Positions 47,388 through 55,557 of a stretch of 64,000 nucleotides of DNA are shown one piece after another. Position 1 is the first letter of the stretch, and each line of letters starts with the position of its first letter. The notes under the pieces are model-generated. The model saw nothing but the letters and a program-made list of their open reading frames with translations, had not been told where the DNA came from and did no database searches. This DNA comes from a bacterium (GTDB lineage Bacteria > Bacillota > Bacilli > Lactobacillales > Streptococcaceae). The position numbers and the translations under genes are program-made. Location of the stretch: positions 1 to 64,000 of the forward strand of contig CAJNCF010000001.1 in assembly GCA_905221195.1 (NCBI GenBank). The letters are read 5' to 3'.

Positions 47388-48197
47388 CTACTTTAAAAAT
47401 TCATGAATCCCATATCCGACCCCGTCTTCGTCATTAGATTTCGTTATTTTATAAGCTATCTCTTTGATGTCATCAAAGGCATTATCCATCACAATAGGGT
47501 AACCAACCATTTCAAGCATAGGCAAATCATTATGTCCGTCACCAAATGCAGCTGTTTCTTCTTTAGCTAACTGCTCTTTTCGAAGGACATGAGCAATTCC
47601 CTTAGATTTTTTGGCTAAGAGATGTGTAATTTCAAGATAGGCTTTACCTGAACGTTGAATCGTGATTTGGGGTAAGTATAAACTTTGAAGATACTTTTCT
47701 AATTCTCGGATCATTTCCTCATCAAAAGAAATCATCATAATTTTAAAAGTATTTGCTCGGCCTTCTAAAAACTGTTCCTCAGTCTCAATAAGTGTTGGAT
47801 CTTGACGAGTTAAATTCTGTTCGTATAGGATTCCTACATCTATTTTATCACAATACCAGTTATTCATATCGTAATAAGATAAACTGACTTTTGGAAAATG
47901 CTGGCGTATTCCTCTTAACAACTGTTTTACTGTTTTATTTTTAATAGTTTGTACATGAATAGGTTGAACTTGATGATGATTTCCTATTGTATAAATTAAT
48001 CCTCCGTTAAAAGCTACTTGAACTCCTTTCAGTTGAAGAGCATCGATGGCATACTTCATTTCCATTGGTGCTCTAGCAGATACTAAAGTTATAGGAATTC
48101 CTGCTTCACGGATTAAGGCTGCGTTACTATCACTGACTTGTCCTTTACTATTTAATAATGTACCATCCATGTCACAAAAAATACGTTTGATGTTCAT
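47388..48197 (-). CDS. Cof-type HAD phosphatase
   Basis: 269 residues with HAD motif I FCDMDGTLLNSKG, motif II TLVSARAPMEM, and motif IV AAFGDGHNDLPMLEM plus the large Cof-type cap. Likely dephosphorylates a sugar phosphate or a flavin/PLP-type cofactor. Start ATG 48197 has GAGAGG upstream; a longer frame reaching 48338 would swallow promoter and operator. Cotranscribed with the LacI regulator gene 10 nt downstream. Confidence 0.87.
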   Translation of the reverse strand: MNIKRIFCDMDGTLLNSKGQVSDSNAALIREAGIPITLVSARAPMEMKYAIDALQLKGVQVAFNGGLIYTIGNHHQVQPIHVQTIKNKTVKQLLRGIRQHFPKVSLSYYDMNNWYCDKIDVGILYEQNLTRQDPTLIETEEQFLEGRANTFKIMMISFDEEMIRELEKYLQSLYLPQITIQRSGKAYLEITHLLAKKSKGIAHVLRKEQLAKEETAAFGDGHNDLPMLEMVGYPIVMDNAFDDIKEIAYKITKSNDEDGVGYGIHEFLK

Positions 48198-48228
48198 AAT
48201 ATTTACCTCTCTTTCTTTTGAAAACAGT

Positions 48229-48256
48229 ATAAACCATGGAACGCGTTCCATGTCAA
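48229..48256 (-). promoter_or_regulatory. Promoter with embedded LacI-type operator
   Basis: On the minus strand, TTGACA (48256-48251), a 17-nt spacer and TTTATA. The spacer is almost wholly filled by the perfect 18-bp palindrome CATGGAACG-CGTTCCATG (48235-48252). Binding there would block RNA polymerase, so strong repression by the LacI protein of this operon is expected. The remainder of 48257-48460 shows no gene. Confidence 0.75.
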
Positions 48257-48460
48257 GCTTAATTTCAAAGTTTTTTGAGAAAATAAATCCTAGATGACCA
48301 ACTTGCTCTGTAGGTTGCTTGCTCATGTAATGGGTCACAAAACTATAAAATAGTAACAGAAAGGTATAGGTATCTTTTGAGGGAGAAGAAAAAGAATATC
48401 CGATTATTCGAAACCTTTTAAGTGAGTATCCGTTGGTAGACCAAAAGTAGAACAGAAAAC

Positions 48461-48487
48461 AAAAAAAGCCTTGATTTTTAGGCTTTT
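48461..48487 (-). terminator. Terminator of tRNA-Lys(CTT)
   Basis: On the minus strand, AAAAGCC-loop-GGCTTTTTTT, 16 nt after the tRNA. Confidence 0.75.
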
Positions 48488-48502
48488 CCTGTTGTATTTA
48501 GA

Positions 48503-48575
48503 TGCCCCCTACAGGGATCGAACCTGTGACCCACGGATTAAGAGTCCGCTGCTCTGCCAGCTGAGCTAAGGAGGC
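48503..48575 (-). tRNA. tRNA-Lys (CTT)
   Basis: Cloverleaf with acceptor GCCTCCT/AGGGGGC and anticodon loop CTCTTAA (CTT). A solitary tRNA gene lying directly after the probable 6S RNA and probably sharing its transcript. Confidence 0.92.
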
Positions 48576-48579
48576 AAAT

Positions 48580-48725
48580 AAAAAAGCTGTATTGGTGCCG
48601 AAACTTCACGGTTTGTATTGAACCCGCGCAATTAAGCAGGTGGGCAACTCGCTCTAACTGAAGCTGTTTCCGTGTGAGACGGCCTACATGCTGTTAGAAG
48701 ACTTTTGTTTCCCTAATAATACAAA
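48580..48725 (-). ncRNA. ssrS: Probable 6S RNA (SsrS)
   Basis: The interval between rarA and tRNA-Lys has no ORF but a structured minus-strand sequence: ends that pair (GTATT near 48722 with AATAC near 48588), an inner stem TCTAAC/GTTAGA, a central GAGTTGCCCACC...GCGGG stretch, and a T run at its end. Length and the position beside rarA and a tRNA fit 6S RNA of streptococci, which sequesters RNA polymerase holoenzyme. Assigned from memory of the family, not by covariance search. Confidence 0.6.
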
Positions 48726-48839
48726 AAATAGTCGGTCAACACTTAAGTGTGAAGTCGTACACCACAGCGTTTCTATGTTTATATGATACCACTTTTTCAA
48801 AAAAAATCAAGAGGAAAGTGCAATTTTTTGAAAAGGATT

Positions 48840-50111
48840 TCAGACTTTTCGCAAACGGTCGATGGCTTCCTTTCTTTGAGCCAAAGCCCGTTCATATTTA
48901 CCAGTGTCTTCTGCTTGGAAATAGTGATGATTGCGAATTTTTTCTGGTAGATAGTCTTGCTTGACCCAATTTCCAGGATAGTTGTGTGGATAGAGATAGT
49001 CTTGGGCATTCCCCAGTTCCTTGCTTCCACTGTAGTGGCCATCACGCAGGTGTCGCGGAATAGGCAAGTGACCTGATGTTCTGAGATCAGCAAGTGCCTT
49101 ATCCATAGCCACATAGGCCGAGTTGGATTTTGGAGAAAGGGCCAAATCAATCACGACATTGGCAATGAGAATGCGAGCTTCGGGAAAACCAATCTTCTGG
49201 GCGGCATCCAGAGCAGTCACGGTGTGAATCTGGGCTTCAGGATTGGCCAAACCGATATCTTCATAGGCGATAACGGTCAAGCGACGAGCGAGACTAGGCA
49301 AATCACCAGCCTCAATCAAGCGGGCAGCATAGTGGAGACTGGCATCCACATCCGAGCCACGGATGGACTTTTGCAGGGCTGAGAGGACATCGTAGTGACC
49401 ATCCCCATCCTTATCCATGGTAATGTAGCTCCGCTGGAGGCTGTTTTCCATGATATCCAGAGTGATGTGGCGAATGCCCTTGTCATTCTCAGGGGTAGAA
49501 AGAACAGCCAAATCCAGCGAGTTAAAGGCAGAACGCAGGTCTCCATTTGTAGAGGTCGCAATGAAATCCAGCGCATCCTCATCTAGTTCCACTGGAAAAT
49601 CAAAACCACGTTCAGGATTACTTAGAGCTATCTGAAGGGCCTCTTTGACGTCTTGGTTAGACAGAGGTTCCAACTCAAAAATCTGGACACGACTGCGAAT
49701 GGCAGGAGTGACAGAAAAGAAAGGATTTTCAGTCGTAGCCCCAATCATGATGACCAGACCACTTTCCAAGAGTGGAAGGAGAAAGTCTTGCTTGGTCTTG
49801 TCTAGACGATGAATCTCGTCAAGTAATAGGACGAGACCACCTGAAAATTTAGCCTCTTCGGCGATTTCTTGCAGTCGTTTTTTACTATCAACTGTCGCAT
49901 TGAAAGTTCGAAAGGCATACTTGGTCGTCCCTGCGATGGCAGAGGCAATACTGGTCTTGCCGATTCCCGGAGGGCCATAGAGAATCATGGAGGACAGGCG
50001 GTTGGCATCTACCATGCGGCGGATGATTTTTCCTTGTCCGACCAGATGTTCCTGACCGATGACCTGGTCGATGGTTTTAGGGCGCATGCGAAGCGCGAGA
50101 TTGTCTGGCAT
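48840..50111 (-). CDS. rarA: Replication-associated recombination protein RarA (MgsA)
   Basis: 423-residue AAA+ ATPase of the RarA/WRNIP1 family, acting at stalled replication forks. Motifs: N-terminal LALRMRPKTIDQVIGQEHLVG, Walker A GPPGIGKTS, Walker B LLLDEIHR, sensor I GATTENP and the C-terminal tetramerisation domain (RHLRDGHYSG). Complete. Confidence 0.94.
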   Translation of the reverse strand: MPDNLALRMRPKTIDQVIGQEHLVGQGKIIRRMVDANRLSSMILYGPPGIGKTSIASAIAGTTKYAFRTFNATVDSKKRLQEIAEEAKFSGGLVLLLDEIHRLDKTKQDFLLPLLESGLVIMIGATTENPFFSVTPAIRSRVQIFELEPLSNQDVKEALQIALSNPERGFDFPVELDEDALDFIATSTNGDLRSAFNSLDLAVLSTPENDKGIRHITLDIMENSLQRSYITMDKDGDGHYDVLSALQKSIRGSDVDASLHYAARLIEAGDLPSLARRLTVIAYEDIGLANPEAQIHTVTALDAAQKIGFPEARILIANVVIDLALSPKSNSAYVAMDKALADLRTSGHLPIPRHLRDGHYSGSKELGNAQDYLYPHNYPGNWVKQDYLPEKIRNHHYFQAEDTGKYERALAQRKEAIDRLRKV

Positions 50112-50226
50112 AGCAGTCCTTTCTAACGTGGATTTTCTGATGTATATGTGGTAAGATGGTAGTATCTATTTTAGCATATTTCCGAGCAATCGGGGCGATT
50201 TAAGAGTCGCATAGAAAGAGGACAAA

Positions 50227-50697
50227 ATGGCAACATACGGATTTTTAGATGTTTTAGAGGAAGAGTTGGAGAAGAATTTTCCCTTTGACTTTGAGATTAG
50301 TTGGGATAAGCGCAACCATGCGGTAGAAGTGAGTTTTCTATTGGAAGCGCAAAACGCTGCAGGTGTGGAGATGGTGGACGAGGACGGAGAGGTTTCGTCA
50401 GATGATATCCTCTTTGAGGAAGCAGTCCTTTTTTACAATCCTGCCAAGTCGACTGTCAATGAAGAAGATTATCTGACGGTCATCCCTTACCTGCCTAAAA
50501 AAGGTTTTTCTCGTGAGTTTTTAGCTTATTTTGCCCTTTTCCTCAAAGATACTGCCGAGGTCGGGCTGGATGCGCTTATGGACTTTTTGGAAGACCCAGA
50601 AGCAGAAGAATTTGTCATGGAATGGAACCAAGAAGTCTTTGAAGAAGGAAAAGTAGGCTTGGAAGAGGGAGAGTTTTATCCTTATCCGAGGTATTAG
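50227..50697 (+). CDS. DUF3013-family protein
   Basis: 156-residue acidic soluble protein beginning MATYGFLDVLEEELEKNF. Conserved in streptococci and lactobacilli as DUF3013; function unknown. RBS AGAGGAC is weak. It lies divergent from rarA and upstream of the large P-loop NTPase gene. Confidence 0.8.
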   Translation: MATYGFLDVLEEELEKNFPFDFEISWDKRNHAVEVSFLLEAQNAAGVEMVDEDGEVSSDDILFEEAVLFYNPAKSTVNEEDYLTVIPYLPKKGFSREFLAYFALFLKDTAEVGLDALMDFLEDPEAEEFVMEWNQEVFEEGKVGLEEGEFYPYPRY

Positions 50698-50742
50698 AAA
50701 GAAGACGAACTTTATTTGAGTAAATGTAAAGGGAGGTAAATC

Positions 50743-53043
50743 TTGACAGCGGGGAAAAAATATATTGGTGCTTATAGCCGAGATGCTAGAGACTATTTTT
50801 CATTATTGCCTACAGAACGAGAAATAGTAGAGCAATTACATGCTATTTATAGAGAAGGAAAAGGGATTTTTGTTTTATGTGGTAACAGAGGATCAGGAAA
50901 ATCAAGTCTTAAAAATATTTCTTTGGAGTTTGATAGAAAGTATAGAGAAGATAAAGATGACAAAGAAATTCTTGTAGTAAATGTATCTTTTTTCAGTGGT
51001 AATAAAGATTTTCACAGAGAAATTTTAATGCAAATTCCTAATGCTATTTCCAAAAGAATAGAGGATATTGAAGACTATCTTGATGTTTGTTTTAATGATG
51101 ATAAAGGATTTTATCCAATTAATGTTGAGGAAAAGATAAAAGAATACAATTGGTTAGAACATAATCAAATTAGAAAAAAATTTTTAACAATTCATAAAAA
51201 GTTGAAAAAAATCGAGGAAAAAGAAAAGACTTCAAGTATTCATAATTTATGTAACAAGTTATTAAATAAGACCAGCGAAGTAGAGGAACAATTTAAGCTT
51301 TTAAATAAACAACATGGATTTCAAAAAAATAGCTGGTTTTCTTTTGAAAAAAATCGAGTAGATATTTCAAGTTTTCGAAAAAATATTGATGAACTGTATC
51401 ATAAGGTTGAGCATTTTGAAAGAAAATCAGTCGAGCTGGTAAAATTGGAGAAATTTTTGTTTATTTCTCAACAACAATTGCAATATTTTGATTTAGAAAT
51501 AACAAATACAAAGAGGTATTTAGAATCAACTACTTCAGAAGTATCATCCGAGTCATCTATTGATTTAAGTGCTGATATAGGAATAATAAAATCGGGATTT
51601 CAATTAAGAGGGAAAATTTCTTCAAGTGATAATGAAGAGTTGTCTAGGGAGTTAAAAAGTATTGTTACTGAGGAATTAAAAGAGCGTCAGCTACTACGAC
51701 TTTTAAAAAACATGTCTGAATACTTTAATATTACTTTTTCTATAGATGAATTAGATAAATGTAACACAGCTACGATTATTGATATGATTGATAAAAATAA
51801 AAGGTTATTCTTTGATTGTAATGTTTCGACATTGCTAATTACAGATATATCCACTGCAATATTTTTATTGGAAAAATCAGATTATATTTCTGAACCTAAT
51901 ATCAATGTTGTCCCTGACTTAGGCATTTTGGATTATATTCATAGGGTTAATAATAAAGGTCTACCCCTAAGTTATAATTTTATTAATATTCTAGATTCCT
52001 ATTTTGTGAATAAAATGAATAATAGGGAGTTAAATTATGGTAGAAAATATGAGGGAAGAACTTATTTTTCCAAGGGATTTGAACTTTACAAGTTTATGAA
52101 TTCGACTCTTTATAGAGATACAAATCAACTTTATAAGCCGATGATATTGAAATTTTATTGGGAATTAATTGATTTACTGGATTTTGTCGGGGAGTTATCT
52201 AAAGAAGAATATGAACAGTTTGAGAATAATTTTTTTAAAAATAATGATTTGCATTCTTTAAAAGTTAAGTTTATTTTGCGAAAAATAATAGATCAATTAA
52301 CGACACAATCTTTTAATTACTCTTTTATTCTCGAAGATGAGCGAAGCTGGTATAGACATACTAAAGCATTGGCTGAGTTTAAATTTAAACAACATGATAT
52401 TGGCAAATTTTTGCGACAACTAGCTTCAAAACCAACGATACTTTCCGATGAGACATTTTTTTTAAAAATTAATTATATAGATTCTCAAACTCAGGTATTT
52501 TACGATTTTAGTATAGAATTTTCAGATTATTTAAAAGAATTGGGAATTGATGATGGAAAGTTTAAAAATATCTTGTTGCAACTATCTGAACCAGGAAAAA
52601 AAGGTATGTATGATGGAAGAACATATCGTTTTGCAGAGGAATTTTATGATCCTTTTCAAGGAGTTGATGATGCACGAGCTATTGTAGAGAGAGAAAATAC
52701 AGTTGGTATCATTTTATTCTATCCACACGATTATTCGGAGAATGCTGATCCAAATCACCAGCCACTACGAAATGGTATTATTGTAACTGTAAATGACTTT
52801 GATGAGTTTATACTATATCCATACTTAGGTTATATTGGTCTACATTCTCACAAACCATCTTATCTCACTGAATTTAAAAAAGAATTGAGTGATCAAAATA
52901 TCCTAGTTTACGAAGTAGAAGATGAAAATTTATGGAAAGGATGTTTCGAAAAAGATAATAAAGACCTCAAAGATAAAATTTTTGAGGTCTGTAAAAAAGA
53001 AATAAAAAGATGGCTTAGTGATATGAAATATAGAAGAAGCTGA
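50743..53043 (+). CDS. Large P-loop NTPase of unknown function (candidate defence protein)
   Basis: 766 residues starting at TTG 50743 with a strong RBS (GGGAGG, 6 nt spacing). Walker A GNRGSGKSS is at 47-55; the likely Walker B is ITFSIDELD (330-338). Between them lies a long lysine/glutamate-rich helical insert (about 125-265) with coiled-coil character, unlike KAP NTPases that carry membrane helices there. The C-terminal ~120 residues look like a separate alpha/beta domain (NTVGIILFYPHDY onwards). No transmembrane helix or known effector motif is visible. The gene is much more AT-rich than its neighbours and is followed by a gene remnant, pointing to insertion. A STAND/KAP-like or Sll1717-type ATPase is the nearest family I can suggest. 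Confidence 0.6.
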   Translation: MTAGKKYIGAYSRDARDYFSLLPTEREIVEQLHAIYREGKGIFVLCGNRGSGKSSLKNISLEFDRKYREDKDDKEILVVNVSFFSGNKDFHREILMQIPNAISKRIEDIEDYLDVCFNDDKGFYPINVEEKIKEYNWLEHNQIRKKFLTIHKKLKKIEEKEKTSSIHNLCNKLLNKTSEVEEQFKLLNKQHGFQKNSWFSFEKNRVDISSFRKNIDELYHKVEHFERKSVELVKLEKFLFISQQQLQYFDLEITNTKRYLESTTSEVSSESSIDLSADIGIIKSGFQLRGKISSSDNEELSRELKSIVTEELKERQLLRLLKNMSEYFNITFSIDELDKCNTATIIDMIDKNKRLFFDCNVSTLLITDISTAIFLLEKSDYISEPNINVVPDLGILDYIHRVNNKGLPLSYNFINILDSYFVNKMNNRELNYGRKYEGRTYFSKGFELYKFMNSTLYRDTNQLYKPMILKFYWELIDLLDFVGELSKEEYEQFENNFFKNNDLHSLKVKFILRKIIDQLTTQSFNYSFILEDERSWYRHTKALAEFKFKQHDIGKFLRQLASKPTILSDETFFLKINYIDSQTQVFYDFSIEFSDYLKELGIDDGKFKNILLQLSEPGKKGMYDGRTYRFAEEFYDPFQGVDDARAIVERENTVGIILFYPHDYSENADPNHQPLRNGIIVTVNDFDEFILYPYLGYIGLHSHKPSYLTEFKKELSDQNILVYEVEDENLWKGCFEKDNKDLKDKIFEVCKKEIKRWLSDMKYRRS

Positions 53044-53194
53044 TAGGAATTTGGGCTGAACTATTGATTTATAAGATTATGAAGTTTAGGAGATGTTGTC
53101 TCTTCTTGGGAATATATAGTTTTCCCAATTCTAATGAAAGTTAGCCAAATGAAAATTCTAAAATAATTAGAATATTTATCTTTCTGAATAGGCA

Positions 53195-53284
53195 GTGACT
53201 GGCATCCGAATATTGCAGGATGAGAAAAGTTATTATCAAAACTGGTTAGCCGAGCTGGAAAAAGAATTAACCGAAGGAGTTTGA
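53195..53284 (+). pseudogene. Remnant of an unknown gene (3' end)
   Basis: A 29-codon open stretch (ILQDEKSYYQNWLAELEKEL core) ends in TGA two bases before the NUDIX start codon and contains its RBS (GAAGGAG). It has coding-like composition and the spacing of a normal operon neighbour, but a stop lies just upstream and no start is visible; the rest (53044-53194) is AT-rich without an ORF. Likely the tail of a gene destroyed when the NTPase gene arrived. Confidence 0.45.
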
Positions 53285-53285
53285 T

Positions 53286-53714
53286 ATGGAAATAGAAATT
53301 TCTGATTTCCAAGGTTGCAAGATTGCCTTGATTTGTGGGGATAAGGTCTTGACTATCTTACGTGATGACAAGGACGATATCCCTTGTCCCAACATGTGGG
53401 AGTTGCCAGGTGGTGGCCGTGAAGGGGATGAAAGTCCCTTTGAATGCGCAGCGCGTGAAGTTCATGAAGAACTGGGAATTCATTTAAATGAAGATTGTTT
53501 GCTTTGGGGAAAAATTTATCCTAGCGTAATCTTTGAAGGCAAGCAATCGGTCTTTATGGTTGGTCAGCTAAGACAAGAACAATTTGATAATATTACCTTT
53601 GGGGATGAAGGACAGGCCTATAAACTGATGCCTATTGAGGAGTTTTTGAAGTCTAAACAAGCTGTGCCTCAGCTCCAGGGGAGATTGAGGGATTATTTAA
53701 AAGTAAGTGATTAG
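53286..53714 (+). CDS. NUDIX hydrolase (MutT-like)
   Basis: 142 residues with a Nudix box GGGREGDESPFECAAREVHEELGI (G-x5-E-x7-REVxEExGI pattern at about 42-65). Hydrolyses a nucleoside diphosphate linked to some moiety X; substrate unknown. Lies upstream of prmA. Confidence 0.88.
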   Translation: MEIEISDFQGCKIALICGDKVLTILRDDKDDIPCPNMWELPGGGREGDESPFECAAREVHEELGIHLNEDCLLWGKIYPSVIFEGKQSVFMVGQLRQEQFDNITFGDEGQAYKLMPIEEFLKSKQAVPQLQGRLRDYLKVSD

Positions 53715-53744
53715 AAAGGATGGTTCAGTTACATTTCTAAACTG

Positions 53745-53843
53745 AACCCGCCCTAAACACGGTGCCAAAAAGATAAACTTCTCTTAGACACAAACGTCTT
53801 CAGAGAGTTTCCTATTTTGGCTTTGTGTTTTACGGGCTTGGTA
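53745..53843. repeat. Imperfect ~99-bp palindrome, RUP-like element
   Basis: The left half (ACCCGCCCTAAACAC...GCCAAAA...AAACTTCTCTTAGAC) and the reverse complement of the right half (ACCAAGCCCGTAAAACAC...GCCAAAA...AAACTCTCTGAAGAC) align over nearly the whole length. Size and shape fit the pneumococcal RUP repeats (about 107 bp, thought to be IS630-mobilised). A shorter hairpin GGTTCAGTT/AACTGAACC (53722-53748) precedes it and may terminate the NUDIX transcript. Confidence 0.55.
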
Positions 53844-53851
53844 TTTTAATG

Positions 53852-54802
53852 ATGGAAACATGGCAAGAGTTAAAAGTTACAGTGAAGCGTGAGGGGGAGG
53901 AATTGGTTTCCAATCTCTTGATCGAGCTGGGAGCGCAAGGCGTTGCGATTGAAGACAGCATGGACTATGTGGGAAATGTTGACCGCTTCGGCGAGATTTT
54001 CCCAGAGGTTGAGCAGCAAGAAGAAATCGTAGTGACAGCCTACTACCCTGATACAGTTGATGTGGCTGTGGTTGAGGCGGACTTACAGGCTCGTTTAGCA
54101 GAATTGGCAGACTTTATGGATTTGGGAGAGATCAAAATGGGGACGACTGCCTTGGCTGAGGAAGACTGGGCAGACAACTGGAAGAAATACTATGAACCTG
54201 CTCGCATCACTCATGATTTGACCATCGTTCCCTCTTGGACGGACTATGAGGCGACTGCGGGAGAAAAGATTATCAAGCTGGATCCTGGCATGGCTTTTGG
54301 GACTGGAACCCATCCGACGACTAAGATGAGCCTCTTTGCTTTGGAACAGGTCCTTCGTGGTGGGGAAACAGTGCTAGATGTGGGGACTGGTTCAGGGGTT
54401 CTCTCTATTGCCAGCTCGTTTCTTGGTGCCAAGGAAATTTTCGCCTATGACCTGGATGATGTAGCGGTTCGTGTCGCTCAGGAAAATATTGAACTTAACC
54501 CTGGCATGGAAAACATCCATGTAGCTGCAGGCGACTTGCTCAAGGGTGTTGAGATTGAGGCAGATGTGATTGTGGCTAATATCTTGGCGGATATCCTCAT
54601 TCATCTGACGGAGGATGCCTATCGCTTGGTCAAGGATGAAGGCTATCTCATCATGAGTGGCATTATCAAGGACAAGTGGGACATGGTGCGTGAGTCGGCT
54701 GAGTCAGCTGGATTTTTCCTCGAAACTCACATGGTTCAAGGGGAATGGAATGCCTGCGTCTTTAAGAAAACCAAGGATATTTCCGGTGTGATTGGAGGCT
54801 AG
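53852..54802 (+). CDS. prmA: Ribosomal protein L11 methyltransferase PrmA
   Basis: 316 residues: N-terminal L11-recognition domain, linker, then a SAM methyltransferase domain with [12 protein letters not shown] and [13 protein letters not shown] motifs and the VANILADIL substrate motif. Trimethylates ribosomal protein L11. Start ATG 53852 is the family start; upstream in-frame codons run into the palindromic repeat. Confidence 0.93.
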   Translation: METWQELKVTVKREGEELVSNLLIELGAQGVAIEDSMDYVGNVDRFGEIFPEVEQQEEIVVTAYYPDTVDVAVVEADLQARLAELADFMDLGEIKMGTTALAEEDWADNWKKYYEPARITHDLTIVPSWTDYEATAGEKIIKLDPGMAFGTGTHPTTKMSLFALEQVLRGGETVLDVGTGSGVLSIASSFLGAKEIFAYDLDDVAVRVAQENIELNPGMENIHVAAGDLLKGVEIEADVIVANILADILIHLTEDAYRLVKDEGYLIMSGIIKDKWDMVRESAESAGFFLETHMVQGEWNACVFKKTKDISGVIGG

Positions 54803-54803
54803 C

Positions 54804-55547
54804 ATGCAGCAGTATTTTGTAAAAGGCAGTGCTATCTCTCCTGTCACCATTGAGGACAAGGAAACCAGCAAGCATATGTTTCAGGTCATGCGCCTGAAGG
54901 GAGAGGATGAGGTGACCTTAGTCTTTGATGATGGGATCAAGCGTTTAGCGCGCGTTCTGGATGTGGAAAATCGTCAGTTTGAGTTGGTCCAAGAATTAGC
55001 TGACAATGTGGAACTACCAGTCCAAGTGACCATCGCATCTGGATTTCCCAAGGGGGACAAGTTGGAGTTTATCACTCAAAAAGTAACCGAACTGGGTGCC
55101 AGCCAAATCTGGTCCTTTCCAGCAGATTGGTCAGTTGCCAAGTGGGATGGTAAGAAATTGGGCAAGAAAGCCGAAAAACTAGAAAAAATTGCCCTTGGAG
55201 CAGCAGAACAAAGCAAGCGTAACTTCGTTCCAAGCATCCAGCTTTTTGAGAAAAAGGCAGACTTTCTAGCACAACTGGACCAGTTTGACTCTATCATAGT
55301 AGCTTATGAAGAGTCTGCTAAAGAAGGAGAAGCAGCTGCTCTCTTACAAGCAGTCGCAGGACTTGAATCAGGAGCCAAATTGCTCTTTATATTTGGTCCA
55401 GAAGGTGGTCTCTCACCTGCAGAAATCGAAAGTTTTGAAGCTAAAGGAGCTGTCTTGGCAGGTCTTGGTCCTCGTATTTTGCGAGCAGAAACAGCACCAC
55501 TTTACGCCTTATCAGCCCTTAGTGTTTTATTAGAATTAGAGAAATAA
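54804..55547 (+). CDS. rsmE: 16S rRNA m3U1498 methyltransferase RsmE
   Basis: 247-residue SPOUT methyltransferase with an N-terminal PUA-like domain and the C-terminal knot motifs IFGPEGGLSPAE and LGPRILRAETAPL. Methylates 16S rRNA U1498. Start ATG 54804, 5 nt after GGAGG; begins 1 nt after the prmA stop. Confidence 0.94.
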   Translation: MQQYFVKGSAISPVTIEDKETSKHMFQVMRLKGEDEVTLVFDDGIKRLARVLDVENRQFELVQELADNVELPVQVTIASGFPKGDKLEFITQKVTELGASQIWSFPADWSVAKWDGKKLGKKAEKLEKIALGAAEQSKRNFVPSIQLFEKKADFLAQLDQFDSIIVAYEESAKEGEAAALLQAVAGLESGAKLLFIFGPEGGLSPAEIESFEAKGAVLAGLGPRILRAETAPLYALSALSVLLELEK

Positions 55548-55557
55548 GAGGAAGAAA

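Noticed and set aside
48198..48338. N-terminal extension of the HAD phosphatase frame to 48338
   Set aside because: It would run through a promoter, a perfect operator palindrome and the RBS; ATG 48197 matches the family start.
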